From: Streptomyces sp. Sge12
Lineage (GTDB): Bacteria; Actinomycetota; Actinomycetes; Streptomycetales; Streptomycetaceae
Assembly: GCF_002080455.1 (NCBI RefSeq)
Contig: NZ_CP020555.1
Location: 5,616,501 to 5,680,500, forward strand
Direction: 5' to 3'
Length of the DNA stretch: 64,000 nt
Below the pieces are notes generated by a model that worked only from the letters and a program-made list of their open reading frames with translations, had not been told where the DNA came from and searched no databases. The translations under genes were made by a program, and so were the position numbers. Shown piece by piece: positions 41,789-52,526 of this stretch (position 1 is its first letter; the number at the start of each line of letters is the position of its first letter).

Positions 41789-42931
41789 ATGCACAAGACG
41801 CTGATCGTGACCAACGACTTCCCGCCGCGACCGGGCGGTATCCAGGCCTTCCTGCACAACATGGCGCTGCGGCTGGATCCCGACCGGATCGTCGTCTACG
41901 CCTCCACGTGGAAGCATGGAGCGGAGGGCCGCGAGGCCACCGCGGCCTTCGACGCGGAGCAGCCGTTCCAGGTGGTCCGGGACCGTACGACGATGCTGCT
42001 GCCGACCCCGCGCGTGACGCGGCGGGCGGTCGGCCTGCTGCGCGAACACGGCTGCGAGTCGGTGTGGTTCGGCGCCGCGGCCCCGCTCGGGCTGATGGGC
42101 CCCGCGCTGCGGCGGGCGGGCGCGCGGCGGATCGTGGCGACCACGCACGGGCACGAGGCGGGCTGGGCCCAGCTGCCGGCCGCGCGGCAGTTGCTGCGGC
42201 GGATCGGCGAGGGCACCGACACGCTGACCTATCTGGGGGAGTACACGCGCTCGCGGATCGCCTCGGCGGTGACGGACCGGGCGGCGGCCCGGATGGTGCA
42301 ACTCCCGCCGGGGGTGGACGAGAAGACCTTCCACCCCGGATCGGGCGGCCCGGAGGTCCGGGCCCGGCTCGGGCTGACGGACCGGCCGGTGGTGGTCTGC
42401 GTCTCGCGGCTGGTGCCGCGCAAGGGGCAGGACACGCTGATCGAGGCGATGCCGCGGATCCTGGCGGCGGTGCCGGACGCGGTGCTGCTGATCGTGGGCG
42501 GCGGGCCCTACGAGGCGGACCTGCGGGCGCTGGCCGTGCGGACCGGGGTCTCGGACTCCGTGGTCTTCACCGGCGCCGTCCCGTGGTCGGAGCTCGCCGC
42601 GCACTACGGGGCGGGGGACGTCTTCGCGATGCCGTGCCGGACCCGGCGGGGCGGCCTGGACGTGGAAGGCCTCGGCATCGTCTACCTGGAGGCCTCGGCC
42701 ACCGGTCTGCCGGTGATCGCGGGTGATTCCGGCGGGGCGCCGGACGCGGTGCTGGACGGTGAGACGGGCTGGGTCGTCCGGGGCGGTTCCGCCGAGGAGG
42801 CGGCCGACCGGATCGTCACCCTGCTGAAGGATCCGGAACTGCGCGCGCGGATGGGCGCCGCCGGCCGTGCGTGGGTCGAGGAGAAGTGGCGCTGGGACCT
42901 CCTGGCGGAACGCCTGCGCGAGCTGCTCTGA
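41789..42931 (+). CDS. GT4-family glycosyltransferase, PimB'-like mannosyltransferase
   Basis: A 380-residue GT-B enzyme. It opens LIVTNDFPPRPGGIQAFLHN, very like corynebacterial/mycobacterial PimB', which adds the second mannose to phosphatidylinositol mannosides from GDP-mannose. Other motifs: TTHGHEAGWAQLPAA, VSRLVPRKGQDTLIEAMP, and the EGLGIVYLEASATGLPVIAG donor-binding EX7E region. The PimB' assignment is by similarity from memory. No SD; TACGTT ends seven bases before the ATG. Directly followed by a repeat-family hairpin. Confidence 0.85.
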   Translation: MHKTLIVTNDFPPRPGGIQAFLHNMALRLDPDRIVVYASTWKHGAEGREATAAFDAEQPFQVVRDRTTMLLPTPRVTRRAVGLLREHGCESVWFGAAAPLGLMGPALRRAGARRIVATTHGHEAGWAQLPAARQLLRRIGEGTDTLTYLGEYTRSRIASAVTDRAAARMVQLPPGVDEKTFHPGSGGPEVRARLGLTDRPVVVCVSRLVPRKGQDTLIEAMPRILAAVPDAVLLIVGGGPYEADLRALAVRTGVSDSVVFTGAVPWSELAAHYGAGDVFAMPCRTRRGGLDVEGLGIVYLEASATGLPVIAGDSGGAPDAVLDGETGWVVRGGSAEEAADRIVTLLKDPELRARMGAAGRAWVEEKWRWDLLAERLRELL

Positions 42932-42933
42932 CC

Positions 42934-42982
42934 CCGGGGGCCCTGCCCCCGGACCCCCGCGCCTCAAACGCCGGCGAGGCTG
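42934..42982 (+). repeat. Forward copy of the CTCAAACGCCGGCG repeat with terminal hairpin
   Basis: Hairpin CCGGGGGC-CCT-GCCCCCGG (42934-42952) starting three bases after the mannosyltransferase stop, then ACCCCCGCGC and the core CTCAAACGCCGGCGAGGCTG. The hairpin differs in sequence from the 34.6 kb copy but keeps pairing. Confidence 0.82.
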
Positions 42983-43066
42983 GACCGCAGCCACGTCTGA
43001 CTGTTCCTCAGATGTCTGTCAATACCGCGTCTGGGCGGACGGCTGGATTCCGCTCATGATGCGGCC

Positions 43067-44683
43067 ATGACATCACATCTGACGCGCCGTCAAATGCTTG
43101 GCCTCGGCGCCCTCTCGACCGCCGCCGCGCTCGGCTTCACCCGGATCGGGGCGGCCTCCGCCGCGGCCGTGGAGCCCGCCGCCGCCCAGTACGCCCCCGC
43201 CATCGTCGTCGGCTCCGGCTACGGGTCCGCCGTCGCCGCCCTGCGGCTCGGGCAGGCGGGCGTACGTACCGTCGTCCTGGAGATGGGCCGGCTCTGGGAC
43301 ACCCCCGGGGCCGACGGCAAGGTCTTCCCCTCCACCTCCGCGCCCGACCAGCGCTCCATGTGGTTCCGCAACCGCACCGAGGCCCCGCTCGCCCAGTTCC
43401 TCTGGCTCGACGTGGTCAACCGCGACATCAGCCCGTACCCCGGCGTCCTCGACCGCGTGAACTACGGCGACATGTCCGTGTACGTGGGCCGGGGGGTCGG
43501 CGGCGGATCGCTCGTCAACGGCGGCATGGCCCCCACGCCCCGGCGCTCGTACTTCTCCGAAGTACTGCCCCAGGTCGACGCCGACGAGATGTACGGCACG
43601 TACTACCCGCGCGCCCGCGCCATGCTCGGCGTGAACGACATCGACCCCGGCTGGTTCGAGTCCACCGAGTGGTACCGCTTCGCCCGGATCTCCCGCAAGC
43701 ACGCCCAGAACACCGGCCTGAAGACCGTCTTCGTCCCCAACGTCTACGACTTCGCGTACATGAAGCGCGAGGCGGCCGGCACCGCCACCCGCTCGGCCCT
43801 GGCCGGCGAGGTCATCTACGGCAACAACCACGGCAAGAAGAGCGTCGACAAGACCTACCTCGCCGCGGCCATCGGCACCGGCAACGTCACCATCGAGACC
43901 ATGCAGCGCGTGGTCGGCGTACGGCCCGACCCGGCCGGGGGCTACGTCCTGACGGTCCGGACCAGCGACATCACCGGACGCGTCACCCAGGTCCGCGAAC
44001 TCGGCTGCAGGCAGCTCTTCCTCGGGGCCGGGAGCCTGGGAACCACCGAGATCCTGCTGCGCGCCCGCGAGAGGGGGACGCTGCCCGCGCTCAGCGAGAA
44101 GGTCGGGCTCGGCTGGGGCCCCAACGGCAACGTCATGACCGCCCGCGCCAACCACCTGTGGGACACGGTCGGCTGCAACCAGGCCACCATGCCCGCGATG
44201 GGCATCGACGACTGGGACAACGCCGCGAACCCGGTCTTCGCCGAGATCGCCCCGCTCCCCATGGGCATCGAGCACTGGATCTCGATGTACCTGGCCATCA
44301 CCAAGAACCGGGAACGGGGCCACTTCACCTACGACGCCGCCACCGACTCGGCCCGGCTCAACTGGCGGCGGGACCAGAACACGCCCTCGGTCAATGCCGC
44401 GAAGAACCTCTTCGACCGCATCAACCGCAGGAACTTCACGATCTACCGGTACGACCTCTTCGGCGACAACCGGCCCTTCGCGGACAACTTCACCTACCAT
44501 CCGCTCGGCGGCTGCGTCCTCGGGGACGCCACCGACGCGTACGGGCGGGCCAAGGGCTACCAGGGGCTGTACGTGGTCGACGGCTCCCTGGTGCCCGGAT
44601 CGCTCGGCGTGAATCCGTTCGTGACCATCACCGCCCTCGCGGAGCGGAACATGGCCCGGATCCTCGCCGAGGACCCCCGCTGA
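43067..44683 (+). CDS. choA: Secreted cholesterol oxidase (GMC-type)
   Basis: A 538-residue FAD enzyme closely resembling Streptomyces cholesterol oxidase ChoA, which oxidises and isomerises cholesterol to cholest-4-en-3-one. Tat signal RRQMLGLGALSTAAALGF (~7-24). FAD-binding GSGYGSAVAALRLGQAG. YVGRGVGGGSLVNGGM. The active-site residues known from the SA-COO enzyme fall in FAEIAP (Glu), YHPLGGC (His) and GVNPFVT (Asn). No choP cytochrome P450 gene is adjacent. Convergent with the acyl-CoA ligase gene, nine bases apart and without a hairpin. Confidence 0.94.
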   Translation: MTSHLTRRQMLGLGALSTAAALGFTRIGAASAAAVEPAAAQYAPAIVVGSGYGSAVAALRLGQAGVRTVVLEMGRLWDTPGADGKVFPSTSAPDQRSMWFRNRTEAPLAQFLWLDVVNRDISPYPGVLDRVNYGDMSVYVGRGVGGGSLVNGGMAPTPRRSYFSEVLPQVDADEMYGTYYPRARAMLGVNDIDPGWFESTEWYRFARISRKHAQNTGLKTVFVPNVYDFAYMKREAAGTATRSALAGEVIYGNNHGKKSVDKTYLAAAIGTGNVTIETMQRVVGVRPDPAGGYVLTVRTSDITGRVTQVRELGCRQLFLGAGSLGTTEILLRARERGTLPALSEKVGLGWGPNGNVMTARANHLWDTVGCNQATMPAMGIDDWDNAANPVFAEIAPLPMGIEHWISMYLAITKNRERGHFTYDAATDSARLNWRRDQNTPSVNAAKNLFDRINRRNFTIYRYDLFGDNRPFADNFTYHPLGGCVLGDATDAYGRAKGYQGLYVVDGSLVPGSLGVNPFVTITALAERNMARILAEDPR

Positions 44684-44692
44684 CGCCCCGGC

Positions 44693-46489
<1,797 letters not shown>

Positions 46490-46554
46490 GACTGCTGCTC
46501 CTCTGGGCGCCATCGCCACCATGTGGACCGACCGGACGTTACCCACCGGTAGTG

Positions 46555-46574
46555 GGTTCCCGATAGGGGGAACC
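46555..46574. promoter_or_regulatory. Inverted repeat upstream of the acyl-CoA ligase
   Basis: GGTTCCC (46555-46561) and GGGAACC (46568-46574) with a 6-base centre, in the 243 bp divergent region between the ligase and phosphoesterase genes. A second short inverted repeat, GCGTAG/CTACGC, occurs at 46633-46652. Possible operators; no regulator is suggested by sequence. Confidence 0.35.
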
Positions 46575-46732
46575 GGCCAGATGTTCCGTGCGTCACATTC
46601 TGTACTTACCCTGCCTCGCCCTACCGCGCCGAGCGTAGTCGACCCCCTACGCGACTCGGAAGTAACCGCAGGTCCGGCCACCTCTCCCAGCCGCTCTACC
46701 CGCCGTCGCCAGGCGGCCCTAGGGTGGGCGGC

Positions 46733-47548
46733 ATGGGTGGCAGCATGCGGGGAGCGCAGTTCGGTACGAGCGGATCAGGCCGGACCCGGGTCCACGTCGT
46801 CAGCGATGTGCACGGCAACACCGAGGCCCTCGCCCGCGCCGGAGACGGCGCGGACGCCCTCATCTGCCTCGGCGACCTCGTGCTCTTCCTCGACTACGCC
46901 GACCACTCGCGCGGCATCTTCCCCGACCTGTTCGGCGTGGAGAACGCCGACCGGATCGTCGAGCTGCGCACCGCGCGCCGCTTCGAGGAGGCCCGGGACC
47001 TCGGCCGCCGGCTGTGGGTCGGCCTGGACCGGGAATCCCTGATCGAGGGCGCCGTACGCCGCCAGTACGCCCAGATGTTCGCCGCCTTCCCCACCCCCAC
47101 GTACGCCACCTACGGCAACGTCGACATCCCGGGCCTGTGGCCCGAGTACGCCGACCGCCACGGCCTCACCGTGCTCGACGGGCAGCGCGTCGAGATCGGC
47201 GGCCGCGTCTTCGGCTTCGTCGGCGGCGGACTGCCCTCCCCGATGCGGACCCCGTACGAGGTGGACCCGGAGGAGTACGCCGCCAAGGTGGAGGCCCTCG
47301 GCGAGGTGGACGTGCTCTGCTCGCACATCCCGCCCGAGGTGCCCGAGCTCTGCTACGACACCGTCGCCCGCCGTTTCGAACGCGGCAGCGAGGCCCTGCT
47401 CGCCGCCATCCGCCGCACCCGCCCCCGCTACGCCCTCTTCGGGCACGTCCACCAGCCGCTCGCCCGCCGCATGCGCATCGGGAACACCGAGTGCGTGAAC
47501 GTGGGCCACTTCGCGGCGACCGGCCGGCCCTGGGTCCTCGAATGGTAG
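46733..47548 (+). CDS. Metallophosphoesterase
   Basis: A 271-residue calcineurin-like phosphoesterase with the metal-ligand blocks VVSDVHGN (D-x-H), ICLGDLV (GD), YGNVD (GN), LCSHIPP (H) and FGHVHQP (GHxH). An insert with FLDYADHSRGIFPD occurs after the second block. Substrate unknown. ATG at 46733 has TAGGGT ending seven bases upstream (leaderless signature); an ATG at 46745 is an alternative. Confidence 0.87.
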   Translation: MGGSMRGAQFGTSGSGRTRVHVVSDVHGNTEALARAGDGADALICLGDLVLFLDYADHSRGIFPDLFGVENADRIVELRTARRFEEARDLGRRLWVGLDRESLIEGAVRRQYAQMFAAFPTPTYATYGNVDIPGLWPEYADRHGLTVLDGQRVEIGGRVFGFVGGGLPSPMRTPYEVDPEEYAAKVEALGEVDVLCSHIPPEVPELCYDTVARRFERGSEALLAAIRRTRPRYALFGHVHQPLARRMRIGNTECVNVGHFAATGRPWVLEW

Positions 47549-47661
47549 AGATCGAGCCGCTTCACGGCGGGCTCCGGCAGGGTGCGGGAGGCACTGGAGT
47601 GGCGACGTCCACACGCGCGGTAGCCTTCACGCGGCGGCCCCAGGCCGCACACATCCTCGAA

Positions 47662-47694
47662 CTCCCCCAGCTGCCGCTGGGAGGTACCACCCCC
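47662..47694. repeat. CTCCCCC-GCT-CCGCTGGGAGG repeat
   Basis: A 33-base element whose core matches 20450-20479 at nearly every position (CTCCCCCrGCTrCCGCTGGGAGG). It can fold as a bulged hairpin. It sits in the 165 bp leader between the phosphoesterase and SRPBCC genes, 20 bases before the latter's start. Confidence 0.65.
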
Positions 47695-47714
47695 AGCCCG
47701 GAGGAGCGACCGCG

Positions 47715-48155
47715 ATGGCGGAACACACCAGCTCAAGCATCACGATCGAGGCTGCGCCCACCGACGTGATGGCCGTGATCGCCGACTTCGCCCGCTACCC
47801 CGAGTGGACCGGCGAGGTGAAGGAGGCCGAGGTGCTGGCCACCGACGCCGAGGGGCGCGCCGAGAAGGTGCGCCTGCTGCTGGACGCGGGCGCGATCAAG
47901 GACGACCACACCCTCGCCTACAGCTGGAAGGGCACGGACGAGGTCAGCTGGACCCTGGACAAGTCCCAGATGCTGCGCCAGCTGGACGGCTCGTACCGGC
48001 TGACCGCCATCGACGGAGGCAAGCGCACCGAGGTCACCTACCAGCTGACCGTCGACGTCAAGATCCCCATGCTCGGCATGATCAAGCGCAAGGCCGAGAA
48101 GGTCATCATCGACCGCGCGCTCGCGGGCCTGAAGAAGCGCGTCGAAGCCGTCTGA
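47715..48155 (+). CDS. SRPBCC (polyketide cyclase/dehydrase-like) family protein
   Basis: A 146-residue START-like protein with SSSITIEAAPTDVMAVIADFARYPEWTGEVKEAEVL at the start and the C-terminal helix RKAEKVIIDRALAGLKKRVEAV lining a lipid-size cavity. The role is unknown, perhaps binding a hydrophobic ligand. It is separated by 40 bases from the ArsA-like gene and is followed by DUF5304 and glkA, all on the same strand, so it may head this set. SD GGAGGAG. Confidence 0.85.
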   Translation: MAEHTSSSITIEAAPTDVMAVIADFARYPEWTGEVKEAEVLATDAEGRAEKVRLLLDAGAIKDDHTLAYSWKGTDEVSWTLDKSQMLRQLDGSYRLTAIDGGKRTEVTYQLTVDVKIPMLGMIKRKAEKVIIDRALAGLKKRVEAV

Positions 48156-48195
48156 GCCTGCTGAGCCCGCTTCCCGCACACCGGAGCACCCGCAC

Positions 48196-49353
48196 ATGCA
48201 CACCTTGCTGATCACCGGCCCCGGCGGGGCCGGGCGGACCACCGCGGCGGCGGCCACCGCCCTCGCCGCGGCCCGCCGGGGCCGGCGGGTGCTGCTGCTC
48301 TCCGGCGACGTGGGGGACCCGCTCACCGCGCTGGTCGGCGATCCGGCCGCGGCCGGGCTGCGGGTGGCCCGGGTGGACTCCGGCGAGGAGTTCCGCGACG
48401 AACTCGTCGCCCTCCAGGAGCGCGGATCCGCCCTGCTCGGCATGGTCGGGGCCCGGCCGCTCGGCGCCGAGGAGATCACCGAACTGCCCGGCGCCGAGGA
48501 GTTCGCCCTGCTCCGCGCCCTGCGGCGGGCCGCCGCCACGCCCGACGCCGACCTCGTCGTCGTCGACATGCCGCCGCTCCACCGGGCCGTGGCCACCCTC
48601 GCCCTCCCCGCCCAGCTGCGCCGCTACCTCGCCCGGCTGCTCCCGGCCGAGCGGCAGGCCGCCCGCGCCCTGCGGCCCGTACTGGCCCAGCTGGCCGGCG
48701 TACCCATGCCCGCGCAGTGGCTCTACGAGACCGCCGCCCGCTGGGACGAGGAGCTGGCCGCCGTCCAGGCCGTCGTCGAGGCCGACACCACCGAACTGCG
48801 GCTGGTCGCCGAACCGGGCCCGGCCGCCGCCGACGCGCTGCGCCTCGGCCGGCTCGGGCTCGCCCTCCAGCAGCTGCCCGTCTCCTCCCTCGTCGCCAAC
48901 CGCACCGTGCCGGCCGAATCCGCCGACCCGTGGCTCGCCGGGCTCGCCGCCCAGCAGCAGAAGTACGGCGCCGAGTGGGCCGAGGAGCTCCCGGTCGTGG
49001 CCCTCGCCCACCTCGGCCGGGACCCGCGCGGCCCGCAGGACCTGGAGCGGCTCGCCGACACCGACGGGCTCGTACCCGCGGCGCCGGCACCCCGCCGGGC
49101 CTGGGCCGTCGAGGACCGGCTCGCGCAGGACGGGGTGCTCGTCTGGGTGGTACCGCTGCCCGGCGCGCACAAGTCGGACCTCGACCTCGTCCGCCGCGGC
49201 GACGAGCTGCTGCTCACCGCCGGCCCGCACCGCAGGATCGTTCCGCTCCCCGCGGCGCTGCGCCGCTGCACCGTCTCCGGCGCCGCCCTCGCCGAGGGGG
49301 AACTGCGCATCCGCTTCACTCCGGACCCGGGACTGTGGCCCCGTTCGCAATGA
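48196..49353 (+). CDS. ArsA/GET3-like P-loop protein with degenerate Walker A
   Basis: A 385-residue ArsA-family protein. The N-terminal motif is LLITGPGGAGRTTAAAA (residues ~5-20), where functional ArsA has GKGGVGKT: both lysines are replaced (P9 and R14). The switch region VVVDMPPLHRAVATLALP still resembles DTAPTGHTLRLL. A C-terminal alpha-crystallin-like domain with VRRGDELLLTAGPHRR ends the protein. It may bind nucleotide weakly or not at all. Gene cluster with the SRPBCC, DUF5304 and glkA genes. Confidence 0.8.
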   Translation: MHTLLITGPGGAGRTTAAAATALAAARRGRRVLLLSGDVGDPLTALVGDPAAAGLRVARVDSGEEFRDELVALQERGSALLGMVGARPLGAEEITELPGAEEFALLRALRRAAATPDADLVVVDMPPLHRAVATLALPAQLRRYLARLLPAERQAARALRPVLAQLAGVPMPAQWLYETAARWDEELAAVQAVVEADTTELRLVAEPGPAAADALRLGRLGLALQQLPVSSLVANRTVPAESADPWLAGLAAQQQKYGAEWAEELPVVALAHLGRDPRGPQDLERLADTDGLVPAAPAPRRAWAVEDRLAQDGVLVWVVPLPGAHKSDLDLVRRGDELLLTAGPHRRIVPLPAALRRCTVSGAALAEGELRIRFTPDPGLWPRSQ

Positions 49354-49431
49354 ACCGCGTACCCCCGTTCGGGTACCGTCGAAGGTAGCCCCTACCGCAC
49401 GTTCAGCAGCCGCTGCAGGAGAGAGTCCGCC

Positions 49432-49896
49432 ATGAGCGAGGCCACCGACCGCCCCACCGACGACGACGCCTGGGCCAGGGCCTGTGCCGAGGACCTCGCC
49501 GCCGAGAAGGAGCGCCTGCGCGGGCAGGAGCAGGCCGGAGCCGGTGGCACCGGCACCGCCGCCGAGGAGCTGTTCAAGCTCTTCGAAGCCGTCGCCGACA
49601 AGGTCTCCGGGCTGAACAACCCGCTGTTCGGCGTGGCGGCGCAGGGTGCCGTGCGCCAGATCGTCGACCAGGCGAAGACCGCCGCCAAGCCCGTGATCGA
49701 GCGCAACCCGGAGGTCTTCGACCACCTCGCGGCGGCCGGCTCCGAGCTGCTCGCCGCCTACCGGTCGGCCGTCGAGGGCCACGAGCGCCGCTGGACCCGG
49801 GACGAACCCCCGGCCCCCCGGCAGGCCTCCCACGACCGCGACCCCCGCGACGACGGCCCCGACGCCGGCCCCTCCGAGCGGATCGATCTCGACTGA
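49432..49896 (+). CDS. DUF5304 protein upstream of glkA (SCO2127-like)
   Basis: A 154-residue acidic protein with a charged N-terminus, a central helical core (AEELFKLFEAVADKVSGLNN; GAVRQIVDQAKTAAKPVIER) and a disordered Pro/Asp-rich tail. By position and size it corresponds to the gene next to glkA in S. coelicolor (SCO2127), reported to affect glucose kinase and carbon repression; that link is from memory. ATG at 49432 with GGAGAGAG upstream. Confidence 0.75.
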   Translation: MSEATDRPTDDDAWARACAEDLAAEKERLRGQEQAGAGGTGTAAEELFKLFEAVADKVSGLNNPLFGVAAQGAVRQIVDQAKTAAKPVIERNPEVFDHLAAAGSELLAAYRSAVEGHERRWTRDEPPAPRQASHDRDPRDDGPDAGPSERIDLD

Positions 49897-49957
49897 AGCC
49901 CGGTAAGCCTCGGGTACCTTTGGCCGTGGCGGGGTTTGACCGGAAACCGAGGGACTA

Positions 49958-50899
49958 ATGGGACTCACCATCGGCGTCGACATCGGCGGCACGAAGATCG
50001 CGGCCGGCGTGGTCGACGAAGAGGGCACGATCCTTGAGACGTACAAGGTGCCCACCCCGCCGACCGCGGACGGAGTGACGGAGGCCATCTGCGCCGCCGT
50101 TTCCGAGGTCAGCAGCAACCACACCATCGAGGCCGTCGGCATCGGCGCCGCCGGATACGTGGACGACAAGCGCGCGACCGTGCTCTTCGCGCCCAACATC
50201 AACTGGCGGCACGAGCCGCTCAAGGACAAGGTCGAGCAGCGCATCGGCCTGCCCGTGGTCGTCGAGAACGACGCGAACTGCGCGGCCTGGGGCGAGTACC
50301 GCTTCGGTGCGGGCCAGGGCCACGACGACGTCATCTGCATCACGCTCGGCACCGGCCTCGGCGGCGGCATCATCATCGGCAACAAGCTGCGGCGCGGACG
50401 CTTCGGCGTCGCCGCCGAGTTCGGCCACATCCGGGTCGTCCCGGACGGGCTGCTGTGCGGCTGCGGCAGCCAGGGCTGCTGGGAGCAGTACGCCTCCGGG
50501 CGCGCGCTCGTCCGGTACGCGAAGCAGCGCGCCAACGCCACCCCCGAGAACGCGACGATACTCCTCGCGCTCGGCGACGGCACCCCCGAGGGCATCGAGG
50601 GCAAGCACATCAGCGAGGCCGCCCGCCAGGGCGACCTGGTGGCCGCCGACGCCTTCCGCGAGCTGGCCCGCTGGGCCGGCGCGGGCCTGGCCGACCTGGC
50701 CTCGCTGTTCGACCCGTCCGCGTTCATCGTCGGCGGCGGGGTCTCCGACGAGGGCGACCTCGTCCTCGACCCGATCCGCAAGTCCTTCAAGCGCTGGCTG
50801 GTCGGCGGCGCCTGGCGGCCGCACGCCCAGGTCCTCGCCGCCCAGCTCGGCGGCAAGGCCGGGCTCGTCGGCGCGGCCGACCTGGCCCGCCAGGGCTGA
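49958..50899 (+). CDS. glkA: Glucokinase GlkA (ROK family)
   Basis: A 313-residue ROK glucokinase: phosphate motif GVDIGGTKIAAGVV (~6-19), sugar-binding VVENDANCAAWGEYRFG with the catalytic aspartate (~104), GTGLGGGIIIG, and the ROK zinc signature GLLCGCGSQGCWEQYASG. In Streptomyces GlkA phosphorylates glucose and is needed for carbon catabolite repression. ATG at 49958; GAGGG lies seven bases upstream. Confidence 0.96.
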   Translation: MGLTIGVDIGGTKIAAGVVDEEGTILETYKVPTPPTADGVTEAICAAVSEVSSNHTIEAVGIGAAGYVDDKRATVLFAPNINWRHEPLKDKVEQRIGLPVVVENDANCAAWGEYRFGAGQGHDDVICITLGTGLGGGIIIGNKLRRGRFGVAAEFGHIRVVPDGLLCGCGSQGCWEQYASGRALVRYAKQRANATPENATILLALGDGTPEGIEGKHISEAARQGDLVAADAFRELARWAGAGLADLASLFDPSAFIVGGGVSDEGDLVLDPIRKSFKRWLVGGAWRPHAQVLAAQLGGKAGLVGAADLARQG

Positions 50900-50978
50900 G
50901 CGCCTCCGCCCCGTTTTCCACGCCTGCCGCCCGCCGCGCCCCTTGGGGGAGCGGCGGGCGGCTGCGTATCTTGCGGGC

Positions 50979-51728
50979 ATGGACCAGCTGCCGAAGTCCC
51001 GTACGGAGCCCGACGGTTCTGCCGTGATCCGGGTACTCAGCTACAACATCCGCTCGCTGCGCGACGACGAGGAGGCGCTGGCCCGGGTCATCCGGGCGTG
51101 CGAGCCGGACCTCGTCCTCGTACAGGAGGCCCCGCGGTTCTTCCGGTGGCGCAAACACGCGGCGCGCCTGGCGGCCAAGTGCGACCTGGTGGTGCTGGGC
51201 GGGGGCGCGACGGCGGCCGGGCCGCTGCTGCTGTGCTCGCTGCGGGTCTTCGTGGAGCGCGCCGAGGACGTGCTCCTGCCGCGCACGCCCGGTCTGCACC
51301 GCCGGGGCTTCGCGACGGCCGTGATCCGGGTCGGGGGTGTCCGGGTGGGCCTGGCCTCCGTGCACCTGTCGCTCCAGGCGGCGGAGCGGCGGGCCCACGC
51401 GGAACTGCTGCTGGACCGGCTGGCCGGGATGGACGTGCCGTACGCGATCGCCGCGGGAGACCTGAACGAGGGCCCGGACGGGCCGGCGTACGCCGTGCTG
51501 GCCGCCGAGCTCCAGGACTGCCGGGCGGTCGCCCCGTGGGGCGGCGGGCCGACCTTCCCGGCGGCCGCGCCCGAGCGGCGGATCGACGCCGTGTTCGCCT
51601 CGAAGGGGGTGGAGGTGCTGGCCTGCGGTGTCCCTGCGGGGCTGCCGGGGGTCCTCGCGCAGGACCTGCGCTCGGCCACGGACCACCTGCCGGTGCTGGC
51701 GGCCCTGCGGCTGCCGGCTGCGCCGTAG
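50979..51728 (+). CDS. Endonuclease/exonuclease/phosphatase-fold protein
   Basis: A 249-residue EEP-fold protein: VLSYNIRSLRDDEEAL (Asn), LVLVQEAPRFF (catalytic Glu), VHLSLQAAERR, AAGDLNEGPDG (Asp/Asn) and SATDHLPVLAAL (Asp-His). It could hydrolyse nucleic acid or phospholipid/phosphoinositol bonds; not secreted by sequence. No SD; TATCTT ends six bases before the ATG (leaderless signature). Followed by two direct copies of the repeat family. Confidence 0.87.
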   Translation: MDQLPKSRTEPDGSAVIRVLSYNIRSLRDDEEALARVIRACEPDLVLVQEAPRFFRWRKHAARLAAKCDLVVLGGGATAAGPLLLCSLRVFVERAEDVLLPRTPGLHRRGFATAVIRVGGVRVGLASVHLSLQAAERRAHAELLLDRLAGMDVPYAIAAGDLNEGPDGPAYAVLAAELQDCRAVAPWGGGPTFPAAAPERRIDAVFASKGVEVLACGVPAGLPGVLAQDLRSATDHLPVLAALRLPAAP

Positions 51729-51763
51729 CCCGGTGGTCCCGGACTCCGTGTGCGGCGCCGTGG

Positions 51764-51895
51764 CCGGGGGCGCTGCCCCCGGACCCCCGCGCCTCGAACG
51801 CCGGCGGGGCTGAGTATGCCGGCGGCGCCGTAGCTCGGCGGCCCCGGACCCCCGCGCCTCGAACGCCGGCGGGGCTGAGTATGCCGGCGGCGCCG
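51764..51895 (+). repeat. Two direct copies of the CTCGAACGCCGGCG repeat with hairpin
   Basis: The CCGGGGGC-GCT-GCCCCCGG hairpin (51764-51782) precedes copy one (51781-51831). A ~50-base direct duplicate starts at 51846, 65 bases on. The core reads CTCGAACGCCGGCGGGGCTGA in both. They lie between the convergent EEP-fold and membrane-protein genes and likely terminate the former. Confidence 0.82.
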
Positions 51896-51932
51896 AAGAT
51901 GCCGGCGGGGCCGGGGTGGGCCCCGCCGGGGG

Positions 51933-52526
51933 TCAGACGACCGCGCCGCGGCCCGGGTCGTCGTCTTCCTCGTCGCCCTGCGCCATGCGCGCCACGAGCG
52001 TCGCGAAGCCGCCCAGGAAGCCGCCGATGCCCAGCGTCGTCAGCCACCAGGTCATCTCCCACTGCAGGAGCACCGCCAGCAGGAGCAGCACCGGGCCGCC
52101 GACCACGGCCAGCCACGCGAACTTCGACGTCGTGTCCGCGGGCGGGAGCTCCGGCTCCGGCTGGACGAAGTGGCCCTCCTCCGCCGCCGACACGTCGTCG
52201 TCCTTCGGTTCCGCCAGCGAGTGGTCGCGGGGGCCCGTCATGCCCACGCCCGGGGCGAAGACCACCGAGCTGCCCAGTGCCACCGGCGGCTCGGGCTCGG
52301 GCTCCGGCTCCGGTTTCGCGTCCGGTGCCCGGCCCGGCTCGGGCGGCTCCGGCTTCGGCAGCGGTTTGACGTCCTCCTCCGGCAGGAGGAGGTTCTCGAT
52401 CGGCTTGAACGGCCGGGCCCCCGGCGGGTCCGGCGGCTCCTGCCCGTACCCGGCGACGATCGCCGCCCACGCCGCTTCCTCGTCCAGCGGCGGCACCCCG
52501 CCGGACTGCTCCTCGTGCTCAGCCAC
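51933..52526 (-). CDS. Acidic Pro/Glu-rich protein with C-terminal membrane hairpin
   Basis: A 197-residue protein. An acidic start (VAEHEEQSGGVPPLDEEAAW) leads to a Pro/Glu-rich low-complexity stretch (~55-85, repeated PEPEPEP) and two membrane segments near the C-terminus (~130-180), followed by an acidic tail GDEEDDDPGRG. No known domain. GTG at 52526 overlaps the end of the upstream hydrolase gene by eight bases, implying coupling. Confidence 0.75.
   Translation of the reverse strand: MAEHEEQSGGVPPLDEEAAWAAIVAGYGQEPPDPPGARPFKPIENLLLPEEDVKPLPKPEPPEPGRAPDAKPEPEPEPEPPVALGSSVVFAPGVGMTGPRDHSLAEPKDDDVSAAEEGHFVQPEPELPPADTTSKFAWLAVVGGPVLLLLAVLLQWEMTWWLTTLGIGGFLGGFATLVARMAQGDEEDDDPGRGAVV

Noticed and set aside
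39440..42931. A 1163-residue fusion of a wall hydrolase region and a glycosyltransferase
   Set aside because: The upstream part is an out-of-frame shadow of the NlpC/P60 and lipoprotein genes; the real glycosyltransferase begins at 41789 with a leaderless promoter signature.
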